A stretch of 16,083 bases of DNA from the NCBI GenBank assembly GCA_004297315.1, contig SCTU01000186.1, forward strand, positions 1 to 16,083, written 5' to 3'. Positions 6,723 through 13,781 of the stretch are shown one piece after another (position 1 is the first letter of the stretch; each line of letters begins with the position of its first letter). Made by a program: the position numbers and the translations under genes. Below the pieces are notes generated by a model. It was given only the letters and a program-made list of their open reading frames with translations. It made no database searches and was not told where the DNA came from. Origin of the DNA: Dehalococcoidia bacterium (GTDB lineage Bacteria; Chloroflexota; Dehalococcoidia; UBA2979).

Positions 6723-9401
6723 GTGACCGTCGACGAACTCCGGCGCGCCTTCCTCGCGTTCTTTGAGGAGCGCGGTCACCGACGTATTCCTTCCTCCTCC
6801 CTTGTCCCCCACGGCGACCCGACGCTCTTGTTCACGACGGCGGGGATGGTGCAGTTCAAGCCCTACTTCATGGGCCTCGCGGAGCCGCCCGCGCGCCGGC
6901 TGACCTCGATCCAACGCTGCTTCCGTACGACCGACGTCGAGTCGGTGGGTGACGCCACGCACCTGACGGCATTCGAGATGCTGGGCAACTTCTCCGTCGG
7001 CGACTACTTCAAGCCGGAGGCGATCAGCTGGGCGTGGGAGTTCCTCACCGGCGTCCTGACGATCGACCCATCCCGCCTCTGGGCTACGGTCTTCGTGACC
7101 GACGACGAGGCGGCCGGGTTGTGGGCAAAGCAGGGCGTCCCTGCGGAGCGCATCCTTCGCTACACCGCCGAGCAGGGAAACTGGTGGGGCCCGCCCGGCG
7201 ACACAGGCCCGATGGGCCCGTGTTCCGAGATGCACTACGACTGGGGCAAGACCCCCGGCTGCCGTCACTGCGAGGCGGACACCTGCCACCCGGACGTCGG
7301 CTGTGGGCGCTTCCTCGAGATCTGGAACCTGGTCTTCATGACCTACCAGCAGGAGGAAGACGGCAGCCGCACCGACCTGCCGGCCGCGAACATCGACACC
7401 GGCGCAGGGCTCGAACGACTCGCCTCCGTCGTCCAGCAGGCACGCACAGTCTACGAGACGGACGAACTGCACCGCCTGGTCGCGGTCGCCGAGCGCCTCT
7501 CCGGCCGGAGGTACGACACGGATGAGTCGCCCGAGGTCGCCTTCGCGCTGCGCGCGATGACCGAGCACGCGCGCGCCCTCGCCTTTCTCGCGACGGACGG
7601 TGTGCTGCCAAGCAATGAGGGCCGCGGCTACGTGCTGCGGCGGCTGCTTCGGCGCGCGGTCTATTTCGGCTACAAGATCGGCATCCGCGAACCGTTCCTG
7701 GAGCAGATGGTCGACGCCGCCATCGACCTTTCGCACCAGATCAACCCGCAGATGCTGGAGCAGCGCGAGTTCATCAAGCGCCTCGCGCGCGTGGAAGAGG
7801 CGCGCTTCCTCCAGACCCTCGACCGCGGCCTCACGCTGCTTGACGAGGTGATCGAGCGGGAGCGTGCGACGAAGCAGATCCCCGGCCGCGACGCGTTCGT
7901 GCTGTACGACACCCACGGCCTTCCCCTGGAACTCACAGTCGAGGTCGCCCAATCGCGCGGCTACGAGGTCGACCGCGCGGGCTTCGAGACGGAGATGGAA
8001 CTGCAGCGCGAGCGTTCCCGCGGAGACGAGACGTTCACCGCGCAGCAGGACGACCGCGCGCTGCGTTACGCCGCGCTCGGCATCGAGACCGCCTTCGTCG
8101 GCTACGAAGGCCTCGAGGCGCGCACGGGGGTGCTGCACCTGGAGCGCGACGGCGAGCCGGTCGCCCGCCTCGAGTCCGGCGAGACCGGCGAGCTCGTCCT
8201 GCGCGAGTCGCCCTTCTACGCCGAAGGGGGCGGCCAGGTGGGCGACCACGGAATCGTCACGACCGCCACGGGGCAGTTCCACGTGCGCGACACGCAGCGG
8301 TACGGCGAGACCATCGTGCTCACGGGCGAGGTCGAGCGCGGCTACCTGGAGCAGGACGCAGCCGCCCAGGCGCGCGTCGATGCCGCCCGCCGCGCGGACA
8401 CGGCGCGCAACCACACGGGCACGCACCTGCTGCACGCGGCGCTGCGTGCCGTCCTCGGGACCCACGTCCGGCAGGCGGGCTCATACGTGGGGCCTGACCG
8501 CCTCCGGTTCGACTACACCCACCCGGAGGCGCCGACCGAGGCGGAGATGGCCACCGTCCAGCGGCTGGTCAATGCGAAGATTCGCGCTGACATCCGCTCG
8601 GAGACCTTCGTGCTCGGCTATGAAGAGGCGATCGCCCGCGGCGCAATCGCGTTCTTCGAAGACCGCTACACCGACACCGTGCGGATGGTGGAGTACTGCG
8701 ACACGCGCGGGCACGACCCCGAACACATGCACACGTCCGAGTGCTACAGCCGTGAACTGTGCGGCGGCACGCACCTCCACGCGACCGGCGAGGTCGGCAT
8801 GCTGATCGTGGTCTCGGACGTGAGCATCGGCGCGGGCCTCCGCCGCATCGAGGCCGTCACGGGTGCAGCCGCCGAGCGCTTCGTCGAGGAGCGCGCGGGC
8901 CTGGTCTACACGCTGGCGCGGCGCTTCAAGGTGCCCGCCGCCGAGGTGCTGGGCCGCATCGATGCCCTCGAGGAATCGTTGGCGGCGGAGCGCAAGCGAG
9001 TCGAGGACGCTGAGCGGCGCGCCTCGGCCGGGCTCGCCGACGAGCTCGCTGGCCGCGCGGAGCAGATCGGCGGCGTCTCGGTTGTCGTGGCGCGGGTCGC
9101 GGCGGATTCGCCGGACACCCTGCGCGTGATCGCGGACCGGCTACGCCCGAAGCTCGGCGTCTCATTCATCTTCCTTGCTGCGGACGCGAAGGGGCGGCCC
9201 GCCTTCCTCGCCGCTGCGTCGGAGGAAGTGATCGCACGCGGGCTGCGTGCTGACGAGGTCGTACGGGCCGCAGCGGCGCTCGCGGGGGGTGGCGGCGGCG
9301 GCCGGCCGAACCTCGCACAGGCCGGCGGCAAGGACGCCACGCAGATCGACGCGGCAGTCGAATTGGCGCGCAAGACCGCGCGCGACCGCCTCGCAGGCTG
9401 A
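6723..9401 (+). CDS. alaS: Alanine--tRNA ligase
   Basis: Charges tRNA-Ala with alanine and clears mischarged Ser/Gly-tRNA-Ala. The 892 residues cover the full family architecture. The class II aminoacylation domain (about 1-240) has FFEERGHRRIPSSSLVP, RCFRTTDVESVGD and TGAGLERLASVVQ. A tRNA-recognition helical region follows. The editing domain has zinc-site motifs HTGTH (H564, H568) and CGGTH (C680, H684). The C-terminal DHHA1/C-Ala domain includes a Gly-rich run near residue 855 followed by RPNLAQAGGKD. A Cys-rich insert (C180, C183, C188, C194) sits just before GRFLEIWNLVF. The start is a GTG at 6723, ten nt after a GGAG, and the protein begins with the expected TVDELRRAFLAFF. First gene of the plus-strand block, with the strongest promoter upstream. 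Confidence 0.98.
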   Translation: MTVDELRRAFLAFFEERGHRRIPSSSLVPHGDPTLLFTTAGMVQFKPYFMGLAEPPARRLTSIQRCFRTTDVESVGDATHLTAFEMLGNFSVGDYFKPEAISWAWEFLTGVLTIDPSRLWATVFVTDDEAAGLWAKQGVPAERILRYTAEQGNWWGPPGDTGPMGPCSEMHYDWGKTPGCRHCEADTCHPDVGCGRFLEIWNLVFMTYQQEEDGSRTDLPAANIDTGAGLERLASVVQQARTVYETDELHRLVAVAERLSGRRYDTDESPEVAFALRAMTEHARALAFLATDGVLPSNEGRGYVLRRLLRRAVYFGYKIGIREPFLEQMVDAAIDLSHQINPQMLEQREFIKRLARVEEARFLQTLDRGLTLLDEVIERERATKQIPGRDAFVLYDTHGLPLELTVEVAQSRGYEVDRAGFETEMELQRERSRGDETFTAQQDDRALRYAALGIETAFVGYEGLEARTGVLHLERDGEPVARLESGETGELVLRESPFYAEGGGQVGDHGIVTTATGQFHVRDTQRYGETIVLTGEVERGYLEQDAAAQARVDAARRADTARNHTGTHLLHAALRAVLGTHVRQAGSYVGPDRLRFDYTHPEAPTEAEMATVQRLVNAKIRADIRSETFVLGYEEAIARGAIAFFEDRYTDTVRMVEYCDTRGHDPEHMHTSECYSRELCGGTHLHATGEVGMLIVVSDVSIGAGLRRIEAVTGAAAERFVEERAGLVYTLARRFKVPAAEVLGRIDALEESLAAERKRVEDAERRASAGLADELAGRAEQIGGVSVVVARVAADSPDTLRVIADRLRPKLGVSFIFLAADAKGRPAFLAAASEEVIARGLRADEVVRAAAALAGGGGGGRPNLAQAGGKDATQIDAAVELARKTARDRLAG

Positions 9402-9453
9402 CCTGCTGTCCCACGCGTGTCCGTCGCCGTCAGCGCACAGACGTTTCAGGCAG

Positions 9454-9459
9454 TAGCCT
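9454..9459 (+). promoter_or_regulatory. Candidate -10 element for ruvX, leaderless-type
   Basis: TAGCCT followed by exactly 6 nt (CGACCC) and the ruvX ATG. There is no Shine-Dalgarno in the 64-nt gap after alaS. It has the same geometry as the element before aroE. No clear -35 is visible. Confidence 0.45.
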
Positions 9460-9465
9460 CGACCC

Positions 9466-9864
9466 ATGCGCTGGTTAGCCGTCGACGCCGGGACCGTCCG
9501 CGTGGGCCTCGCGATCTGTGACCGCGAGGAGCGCGTCGCTGTGCCGCTCGAGATCGTCCCCGCCTCCGCCGCGTACCCCGCGATTCGCGCGATCGCCGTC
9601 CGTGAACGTGTCGAGGGCGTGGTGGTCGGGCTGCCGCTGCACATGGCCGGCGGCGAGGGCCAGTCAGCGGCCATGGCGCGCCGGCTGGGCCAGCGCATCG
9701 CCAAAGGACTCGGCCTCCCCGTCACCTACGAGGACGAACGGCTGACCTCCGAGGAAGCGGCCCGTCTGGGCGGACGTGGCCGGCAGGACGACCTTGCGGC
9801 CGCGCTGATCCTCGAACAGTTCCTCGCGCACCGCCGCGCGCTCCGCCGGTCGGGGGGCGCGTGA
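9466..9864 (+). CDS. ruvX: RuvX/YqgF-family putative pre-16S rRNA nuclease (Holliday junction resolvase fold)
   Basis: RNase H-fold protein of the YqgF family, which is implicated in 16S rRNA 5'-end maturation and was formerly annotated as a Holliday junction resolvase. It has 132 residues. Family motifs are in order: WLAVDAGTVRVGLAICD with D7, GVVVGLPLHMAGG (51-63), TYEDERLTSEEA (87-98), and DDLAAALILEQFL (108-120) with the final acidic residue. The stretch between SEEA and DDLAA is only about nine residues, shorter than in most relatives, where a basic loop of about 20 residues is usual. The gene follows alaS by 64 nt and overlaps mltG by 4 nt. alaS-ruvX-mltG is a widely conserved arrangement. 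Confidence 0.93.
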   Translation: MRWLAVDAGTVRVGLAICDREERVAVPLEIVPASAAYPAIRAIAVRERVEGVVVGLPLHMAGGEGQSAAMARRLGQRIAKGLGLPVTYEDERLTSEEAARLGGRGRQDDLAAALILEQFLAHRRALRRSGGA

Positions 9865-10952
9865 ACGTCCGCCGCGCCGACGCCCGGCTTGCGCTGCTTG
9901 GAGCCGTCGTCGCGGTGCTCATCGCCACGGCCTGGCGCAGCACGCCCGGCGCAGTCGCACGCGCGCTGCTCGACGACGGCACGCCGGTGGCAGAGCCAAC
10001 CGACCGGATCGTGCGCGTGACGGTCCCGAACGGCGCGAACGCCGGACAGATCGTCGAGGCGCTCGATGCCGCGGGCGCCATCGCCGACGCCGGCGCATTG
10101 CGCGTGCTCCTCCGCCTGACGGGCGCGGGGTCCGACCTCCAGGCCGGCCGGTACGCCTTCCGCGAAGGGTCGAGCCCGGCTGACGCGCTTCGGGTGCTCC
10201 GAGGCGGCCCCAACGGGTACCAGCGGCTCACCATCCGCGAAGGCCTGCGCGTCGAAGAGGTGGGTGCGCTCGTCGTCCGCGCGGGACTGGCCACGCCGCA
10301 GGAGTGGCAAGCGGCGATGCGGAAACCTCGCCCGGAGCCGTTCCTCGCCCAGCGCCCAGCCGGCGCCGATCTGACCGGCTACCTGTTCCCCGCCTCGTAC
10401 GACATCGACGGCTCGACGACGGCGGAATCGCTCGTGCAGGCGATGCTGAATGCGTTCGGGGAGCGAGTCGCGCCGTTGGACATCGACGCGAGGCAGGCCG
10501 GTGGCTCACTGCACGAGGCACTGACGCTGGCCTCGATCGTGGAGCGCGAGACGGTGCGGGAAGACGAGCGGTGGACGGTTGCCGCGGTGTTCAAGAACCG
10601 GTTGAAGACGGGCATCGGACTGCAGGCGGACCCGACCGTACAGTTCGCGCTCACCCGAGGCGAACGCGGGGCGGCGCTTGCCGCCGTCTCCGGCTATTGG
10701 AAAGAGCACCTGACCCCGGACGACCTTCAGGTCGACTCCCCGTACAACACGTATCGCGTCACTGGCCTGCCCCCCGGTCCCATCGCGAACCCTGGCATGG
10801 GCGCGATCGAGGCGGCCCTCCGGCCGGCACCGGTGGATTACCTCTACTTCGTGGTCGCGCCCTCGTGCGACGGCCATCACCTTTTCGCGACGACGCTCGA
10901 CCAGCACAACGCGAACGTCGCTGCCTTCCTCGCCTCGAAGTGCGGTCGATGA
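9861..10952 (+). CDS. mltG: Endolytic murein transglycosylase MltG (YceG family)
   Basis: Membrane-anchored lytic transglycosylase that cleaves nascent glycan strands and is thought to terminate their elongation. It has 363 residues. An N-terminal membrane helix lies near 9-25, followed by a LysM-like region (about 50-115; VTVPNGANAGQIVEAL at 53-68) and the YceG catalytic domain (about 120-360). Motifs are LTGYLFPASY (171-180), LASIVERET (223-231) with the presumed catalytic E228, GLQADPTVQFAL (253-264), SPYNTYRVTGLPPGPIANPG (293-312) and YLYFVVAPSCDGHHLFATT (327-345). The GTG start overlaps the ruvX TGA (GTGA), implying translational coupling. It acts on the outer face of the membrane and is functionally unrelated to its aro neighbours. 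Confidence 0.96.
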   Translation: MNVRRADARLALLGAVVAVLIATAWRSTPGAVARALLDDGTPVAEPTDRIVRVTVPNGANAGQIVEALDAAGAIADAGALRVLLRLTGAGSDLQAGRYAFREGSSPADALRVLRGGPNGYQRLTIREGLRVEEVGALVVRAGLATPQEWQAAMRKPRPEPFLAQRPAGADLTGYLFPASYDIDGSTTAESLVQAMLNAFGERVAPLDIDARQAGGSLHEALTLASIVERETVREDERWTVAAVFKNRLKTGIGLQADPTVQFALTRGERGAALAAVSGYWKEHLTPDDLQVDSPYNTYRVTGLPPGPIANPGMGAIEAALRPAPVDYLYFVVAPSCDGHHLFATTLDQHNANVAAFLASKCGR

Positions 10953-10974
10953 CCTCGTGGCCCTCGGGGCGGGC

Positions 10975-10980
10975 TAGGCT
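10975..10980 (+). promoter_or_regulatory. Candidate -10 element for aroE, leaderless-type
   Basis: TAGGCT followed by 6 nt (ACGGCC) and the aroE ATG at 10987, with no Shine-Dalgarno in the 34-nt gap after mltG. It would start a transcript for aroE through the acylphosphatase gene at the A of the ATG. No normal -35 is seen. Confidence 0.5.
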
Positions 10981-10986
10981 ACGGCC

Positions 10987-11877
10987 ATGACGAAGCGGAT
11001 CGCGCTCCTCGGCCACCCCGTCGCGCACTCGATCTCGCCGGCGTTCCAGCAGGCGGCGCTGGACGCGTGCGCGATCGACGCGCGGTATGAGGGCTGGGAC
11101 ACCCGGTCAGAAGACCTCCAGATCTCCATCGAGCGGCTGCGCTCCGGTGACCTGCTTGGCGCAAACGTGACGGTGCCCCACAAGGTCGCGGCGATGCGCT
11201 TCGTCGATCGCCCGGACGCGCTGGCGGAGCGGGTCGGCGCACTGAATACCATCGTGCACCGCAACGGCCTGCTCGAGGCGACGAATACCGACGTCACCGG
11301 CGTCCTGCGTGCGCTCGCCTCGGCGGAGGTCGAGGTGCGTGGGGCGGAGGTCCTGCTGGTCGGCGCCGGCGGTGCGGCACGCGCGGTGGTCGTCGCGATG
11401 CGCCAGGCGGGCGCGGCACGCGTCGTGATCGCCAACCGCACACCGGAGCGCGCCGCGGCGCTTGCCTCGCTGGGTGGAGGCGAACTCGACCTCCGGTACG
11501 CGCCGCTCGACGCCAACGACGCGACCTTTCGGAGCGCCGCCAGCCGCGCGCGGGTGCTCGTGCAGTCGACGAGCCTCGGGATGCGCCACGGGCCGGACGA
11601 GGACGCGAACCCGGTGCCGGGCGACCTGATGCACCCCGGGCAGGTCGCGTTCGACCTCGTCTACGTGCCGGAGGAAACACCCTTCCTGCACGCCGCCGCA
11701 GCGGCCGGAGCGCGGCCCGTGGGCGGCCTCGCGATGCTCGTCCACCAGGGTGCGGAGGCGTTCCGGCTCTGGACAGGCGTCGAGCCCCCGCTCGATGTGA
11801 TGTTCGACGCAGCACGGGCGGCGCTGGAGGCGCGCTCGACGGGAGCGGGGGGCGGGCCGGAAGATGGAGGAGCCTAG
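10987..11877 (+). CDS. aroE: Shikimate dehydrogenase (NADP+)
   Basis: Reduces 3-dehydroshikimate to shikimate with NADPH. It has 296 residues, slightly longer than usual because of a low-complexity Gly/Ala/Glu tail from about 283. The substrate domain carries LLGHPVAHSISPAF (7-20; S14 and S16), GANVTVPHK with catalytic K66, GALNTIV (84-90) and NTDVTG with D102. The NADP-binding Rossmann fold has VGAGGAARAVV (125-135) and IANRT (148-152; R151 is the likely 2'-phosphate contact). It is followed by STSLGM (194-199), DLVYVPEETPFL (223-234) and GLAMLVHQGAEAF (247-259). First dedicated aromatic-pathway gene in the block; the -10-like TAGGCT before its ATG suggests that the aro genes can be transcribed separately from alaS-ruvX-mltG. 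Confidence 0.96.
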   Translation: MTKRIALLGHPVAHSISPAFQQAALDACAIDARYEGWDTRSEDLQISIERLRSGDLLGANVTVPHKVAAMRFVDRPDALAERVGALNTIVHRNGLLEATNTDVTGVLRALASAEVEVRGAEVLLVGAGGAARAVVVAMRQAGAARVVIANRTPERAAALASLGGGELDLRYAPLDANDATFRSAASRARVLVQSTSLGMRHGPDEDANPVPGDLMHPGQVAFDLVYVPEETPFLHAAAAAGARPVGGLAMLVHQGAEAFRLWTGVEPPLDVMFDAARAALEARSTGAGGGPEDGGA

Positions 11878-11904
11878 GTCCGGCCCGTTCCCAGATCGAG
11901 GCGC

Positions 11905-11910
11905 AGGGAG
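11905..11910 (+). promoter_or_regulatory. Shine-Dalgarno for the unknown membrane protein gene
   Basis: AGGGAG ends 6 nt before the ATG at 11917. It is the clearest ribosome-binding site in the plus-strand block and fixes the start. The gap after aroE is only 39 nt, with no promoter evident. Confidence 0.55.
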
Positions 11911-11916
11911 CCACTG

Positions 11917-12603
11917 ATGGGCCTCGGACTCGCGCTCGTCGCCTGCCTGCTCGTGTTCATCCTCGTGGGCGTCATGGTGTTCCAGGCGCGGTTCGCCGCG
12001 CGCGCGTGGCGGCGGACCATCGCGGCCGGCGACCAGGGTGCGCTGACCGGCCTGCTCGACCAGACCTTCGAGGGCTGGCGGAACAGCCGCCCGCCGCGCC
12101 AGACGCCGCCGGCTGACTGGCGCGCCCTCCATACCGCGGCGGTTGTGGCGGCGGACCGGAAGCGGATTCGCGTCTCGCTGCTGGCGGAGCCGGACGTCCG
12201 CGTCGTGGAGGGCCGCCGCGTCGAGGTGGCCGGGGCGCGCGAGGTCGCCCGTCGCGCGGCGGTGCGTATGGTGGAGCGGCTCATGTACGAGGTCCCGCAC
12301 GTCTCCTTCGCGGAAGCGCAGGTGGACGTGCTGACGGAGTACCGCGACGCGGGTAGTGCCGTAACCTCCCTCTGCCTCCTGAGCACGCGCGTGACGCGCG
12401 AGCAGGCGGCGGACGCCGACTGGGAAGGTGATGACCCAGTCGCGATGCTGGCGGAATGGGACACGCGCGAAGACGCACCCGGCGCGCCCGTGGACCCCGA
12501 CGAGGGCGCGGTGATCGGCTCCGGGGCGGCCGAGGCTGCCGAGGCGGTCCGCGCCGCAGAGGAAGCGCTTCGCGCCGAACGCGAGAGGGATGGTGGGGCA
12601 TGA
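11917..12603 (+). CDS. Unrecognised single-pass membrane-anchored protein in the aro operon
   Basis: I do not recognise the family. The 228 residues begin with one hydrophobic helix (about 4-22) followed by RFAARAWRR, so by the positive-inside rule the rest should be cytoplasmic. A soluble region of mixed charge spans about 30-180. It includes DVRVVEGRRVEVAGAREV (93-110), an amphipathic stretch MVERLMYEVPHVSFAEAQVD (118-137) and a hydrophobic strand-like AVTSLCLLSTRV (148-159). An acidic, Pro/Asp-rich linker (165-198) leads to an Ala/Glu/Arg helix (203-224) that could form a short coiled coil. No catalytic motif is obvious. Its stop overlaps the aroC start (ATGA) and it has a good ribosome-binding site, so it is very likely translated. 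Codon use resembles its neighbours. The mid-region might suggest a protein-interaction domain, but I would not assign a function. Confidence 0.8.
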   Translation: MGLGLALVACLLVFILVGVMVFQARFAARAWRRTIAAGDQGALTGLLDQTFEGWRNSRPPRQTPPADWRALHTAAVVAADRKRIRVSLLAEPDVRVVEGRRVEVAGAREVARRAAVRMVERLMYEVPHVSFAEAQVDVLTEYRDAGSAVTSLCLLSTRVTREQAADADWEGDDPVAMLAEWDTREDAPGAPVDPDEGAVIGSGAAEAAEAVRAAEEALRAERERDGGA

Positions 12604-13781
12604 CGCACTTCCGCTGGCTGACTGCCGGGGAATCGCACGGCAAGGGCCTCCTGATGATCGTCGAGGGCGTCCCGGCGGGCCTCGCCGTCACCGAGGAGCA
12701 GATCGCCGCAGACCTGAAGCGCCGCCAGGCCGGCTACGGCCGGGGCAAGCGCCAGCAGATCGAGTCCGACTTCGCCGAGATCATCACGGGCGTCCGGCAC
12801 GGCCTGAGCATGGGCTCCCCGATTGGCCTACACATCGTCAACAAGGACCACGAGAACGCGAACTGGCGCGTCCGGATGTCTCCCGCGCCGGTGGACGAGG
12901 CTGTGGAGCGCGTGACGCTGCTGCGTCCGGGCCACGCCGACCTCGCCGGCACGCAGAAGTACGGTTTCGACGACGTGCGGCCGATCCTGGAGCGGTCGAG
13001 CGCGCGTGAGACGGCGGCGCGCGTCGCCGTCGGCGCGATCGCCCGCGCGCTCGTGCGCACGGTCGGCATCGAGGTGCGCTCGCACACCGTCTCCGTGGGG
13101 CCGGTGCACGCACCGGCCGGCGACCGGATCGACTGGGCGGCGGTCGAGGCCTCGCCCGTACGCTGCGCCGACCCGGTCGCCGCGCAGCGGATGATCGAGG
13201 AGATCGACGCGACGAAGGAGGCCCTCGACACCATCGGCGGGATCTTCGAGGTGCGCGCCTCCGGCGTCCCATTCGGGCTCGGCAGCCACGTGCACTGGGA
13301 CCGCAAGCTGGACGGGCGGATCGCGCAGGCGTTCATGTCGATCAACGCCGTGAAGGCCGTGGAGATCGGCGACGGCGTGCAGAACGTCGAGAAGCGCGGA
13401 TCGCTCGTGCAGGACGTCATCCTGCCGCAGTCGGCGTGGGAGCGGCGCAAGTGGGAGCGCTCGTCCAACCGCGCGGGCGGCCTCGAGGCCGGCATGACGA
13501 ACGGCGAGGACATCGTGGTGCGCGGCTTCATCAAGCCGATCGCCACCATCCCCCAGCGGATGCAGACCGCCGACCTGCTGACCGGCGAGGAGACGCAGTC
13601 GTTCTACGAGCGCTCGGACGTGGCCGTGGTGCCGGCGGCGGGCGTGATCGGCGAGGCGATGCTCGCGATCGTGATCGCTGACGCCGTGCTAGAGAAGTTC
13701 GGCGGGGACCACGTCGAGGAACTGCGCCGCAACTTCGAAGCATTCGAGGCAACGGTCGGGCCGCGGGAGCCGCGCCGATGA
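12600..13781 (+). CDS. aroC: Chorismate synthase
   Basis: Last step of the shikimate pathway: 1,4-elimination of phosphate from EPSP to chorismate, using reduced FMN. The 393 residues fit the family. Signatures are TAGESHGKGL (8-17) with the active-site His, GYGRGKRQQIESD (45-57), RPGHADLAGTQKYG (109-122), RSSARETAARVA (132-143), the NRAGGLEAGMTNGEDIVVRG segment near two thirds of the protein, and RSDVAVVPAAGVIGEAML near the C-terminus, where the second catalytic His region of the family may differ. The frame is open upstream of 12600, but alignment to the family's conserved N-terminus (THFRWLTAGESHG) and the ATGA overlap with the preceding gene fix this start. It also overlaps the downstream kinase-synthase fusion by ATGA, so three consecutive genes look translationally coupled. 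Confidence 0.98.
   Translation: MTHFRWLTAGESHGKGLLMIVEGVPAGLAVTEEQIAADLKRRQAGYGRGKRQQIESDFAEIITGVRHGLSMGSPIGLHIVNKDHENANWRVRMSPAPVDEAVERVTLLRPGHADLAGTQKYGFDDVRPILERSSARETAARVAVGAIARALVRTVGIEVRSHTVSVGPVHAPAGDRIDWAAVEASPVRCADPVAAQRMIEEIDATKEALDTIGGIFEVRASGVPFGLGSHVHWDRKLDGRIAQAFMSINAVKAVEIGDGVQNVEKRGSLVQDVILPQSAWERRKWERSSNRAGGLEAGMTNGEDIVVRGFIKPIATIPQRMQTADLLTGEETQSFYERSDVAVVPAAGVIGEAMLAIVIADAVLEKFGGDHVEELRRNFEAFEATVGPREPRR

Noticed and set aside
6570..8465. Open extension of the glmU frame far upstream, opposite alaS
   Set aside because: Known GlmU proteins start at about the WTAVVLAGG segment. The extension covers the divergent promoter and lies antisense to alaS.
9393..9406. GCAGG-CTGA-CCTGC hairpin over the alaS stop as a terminator
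   Set aside because: The stem is only 5 bp and no T-tract follows; ruvX continues on the same strand.
12456..12599. An upstream in-frame start for aroC
   Set aside because: It would add 48 Arg/Gly-rich residues before the conserved chorismate synthase N-terminus and overlap the preceding gene extensively.
11107..12800. Two long minus-strand open frames opposite aroE, the unknown gene and the start of aroC
   Set aside because: Antisense to well-supported genes, low-complexity Arg/Ala composition, no ribosome-binding site or motif.
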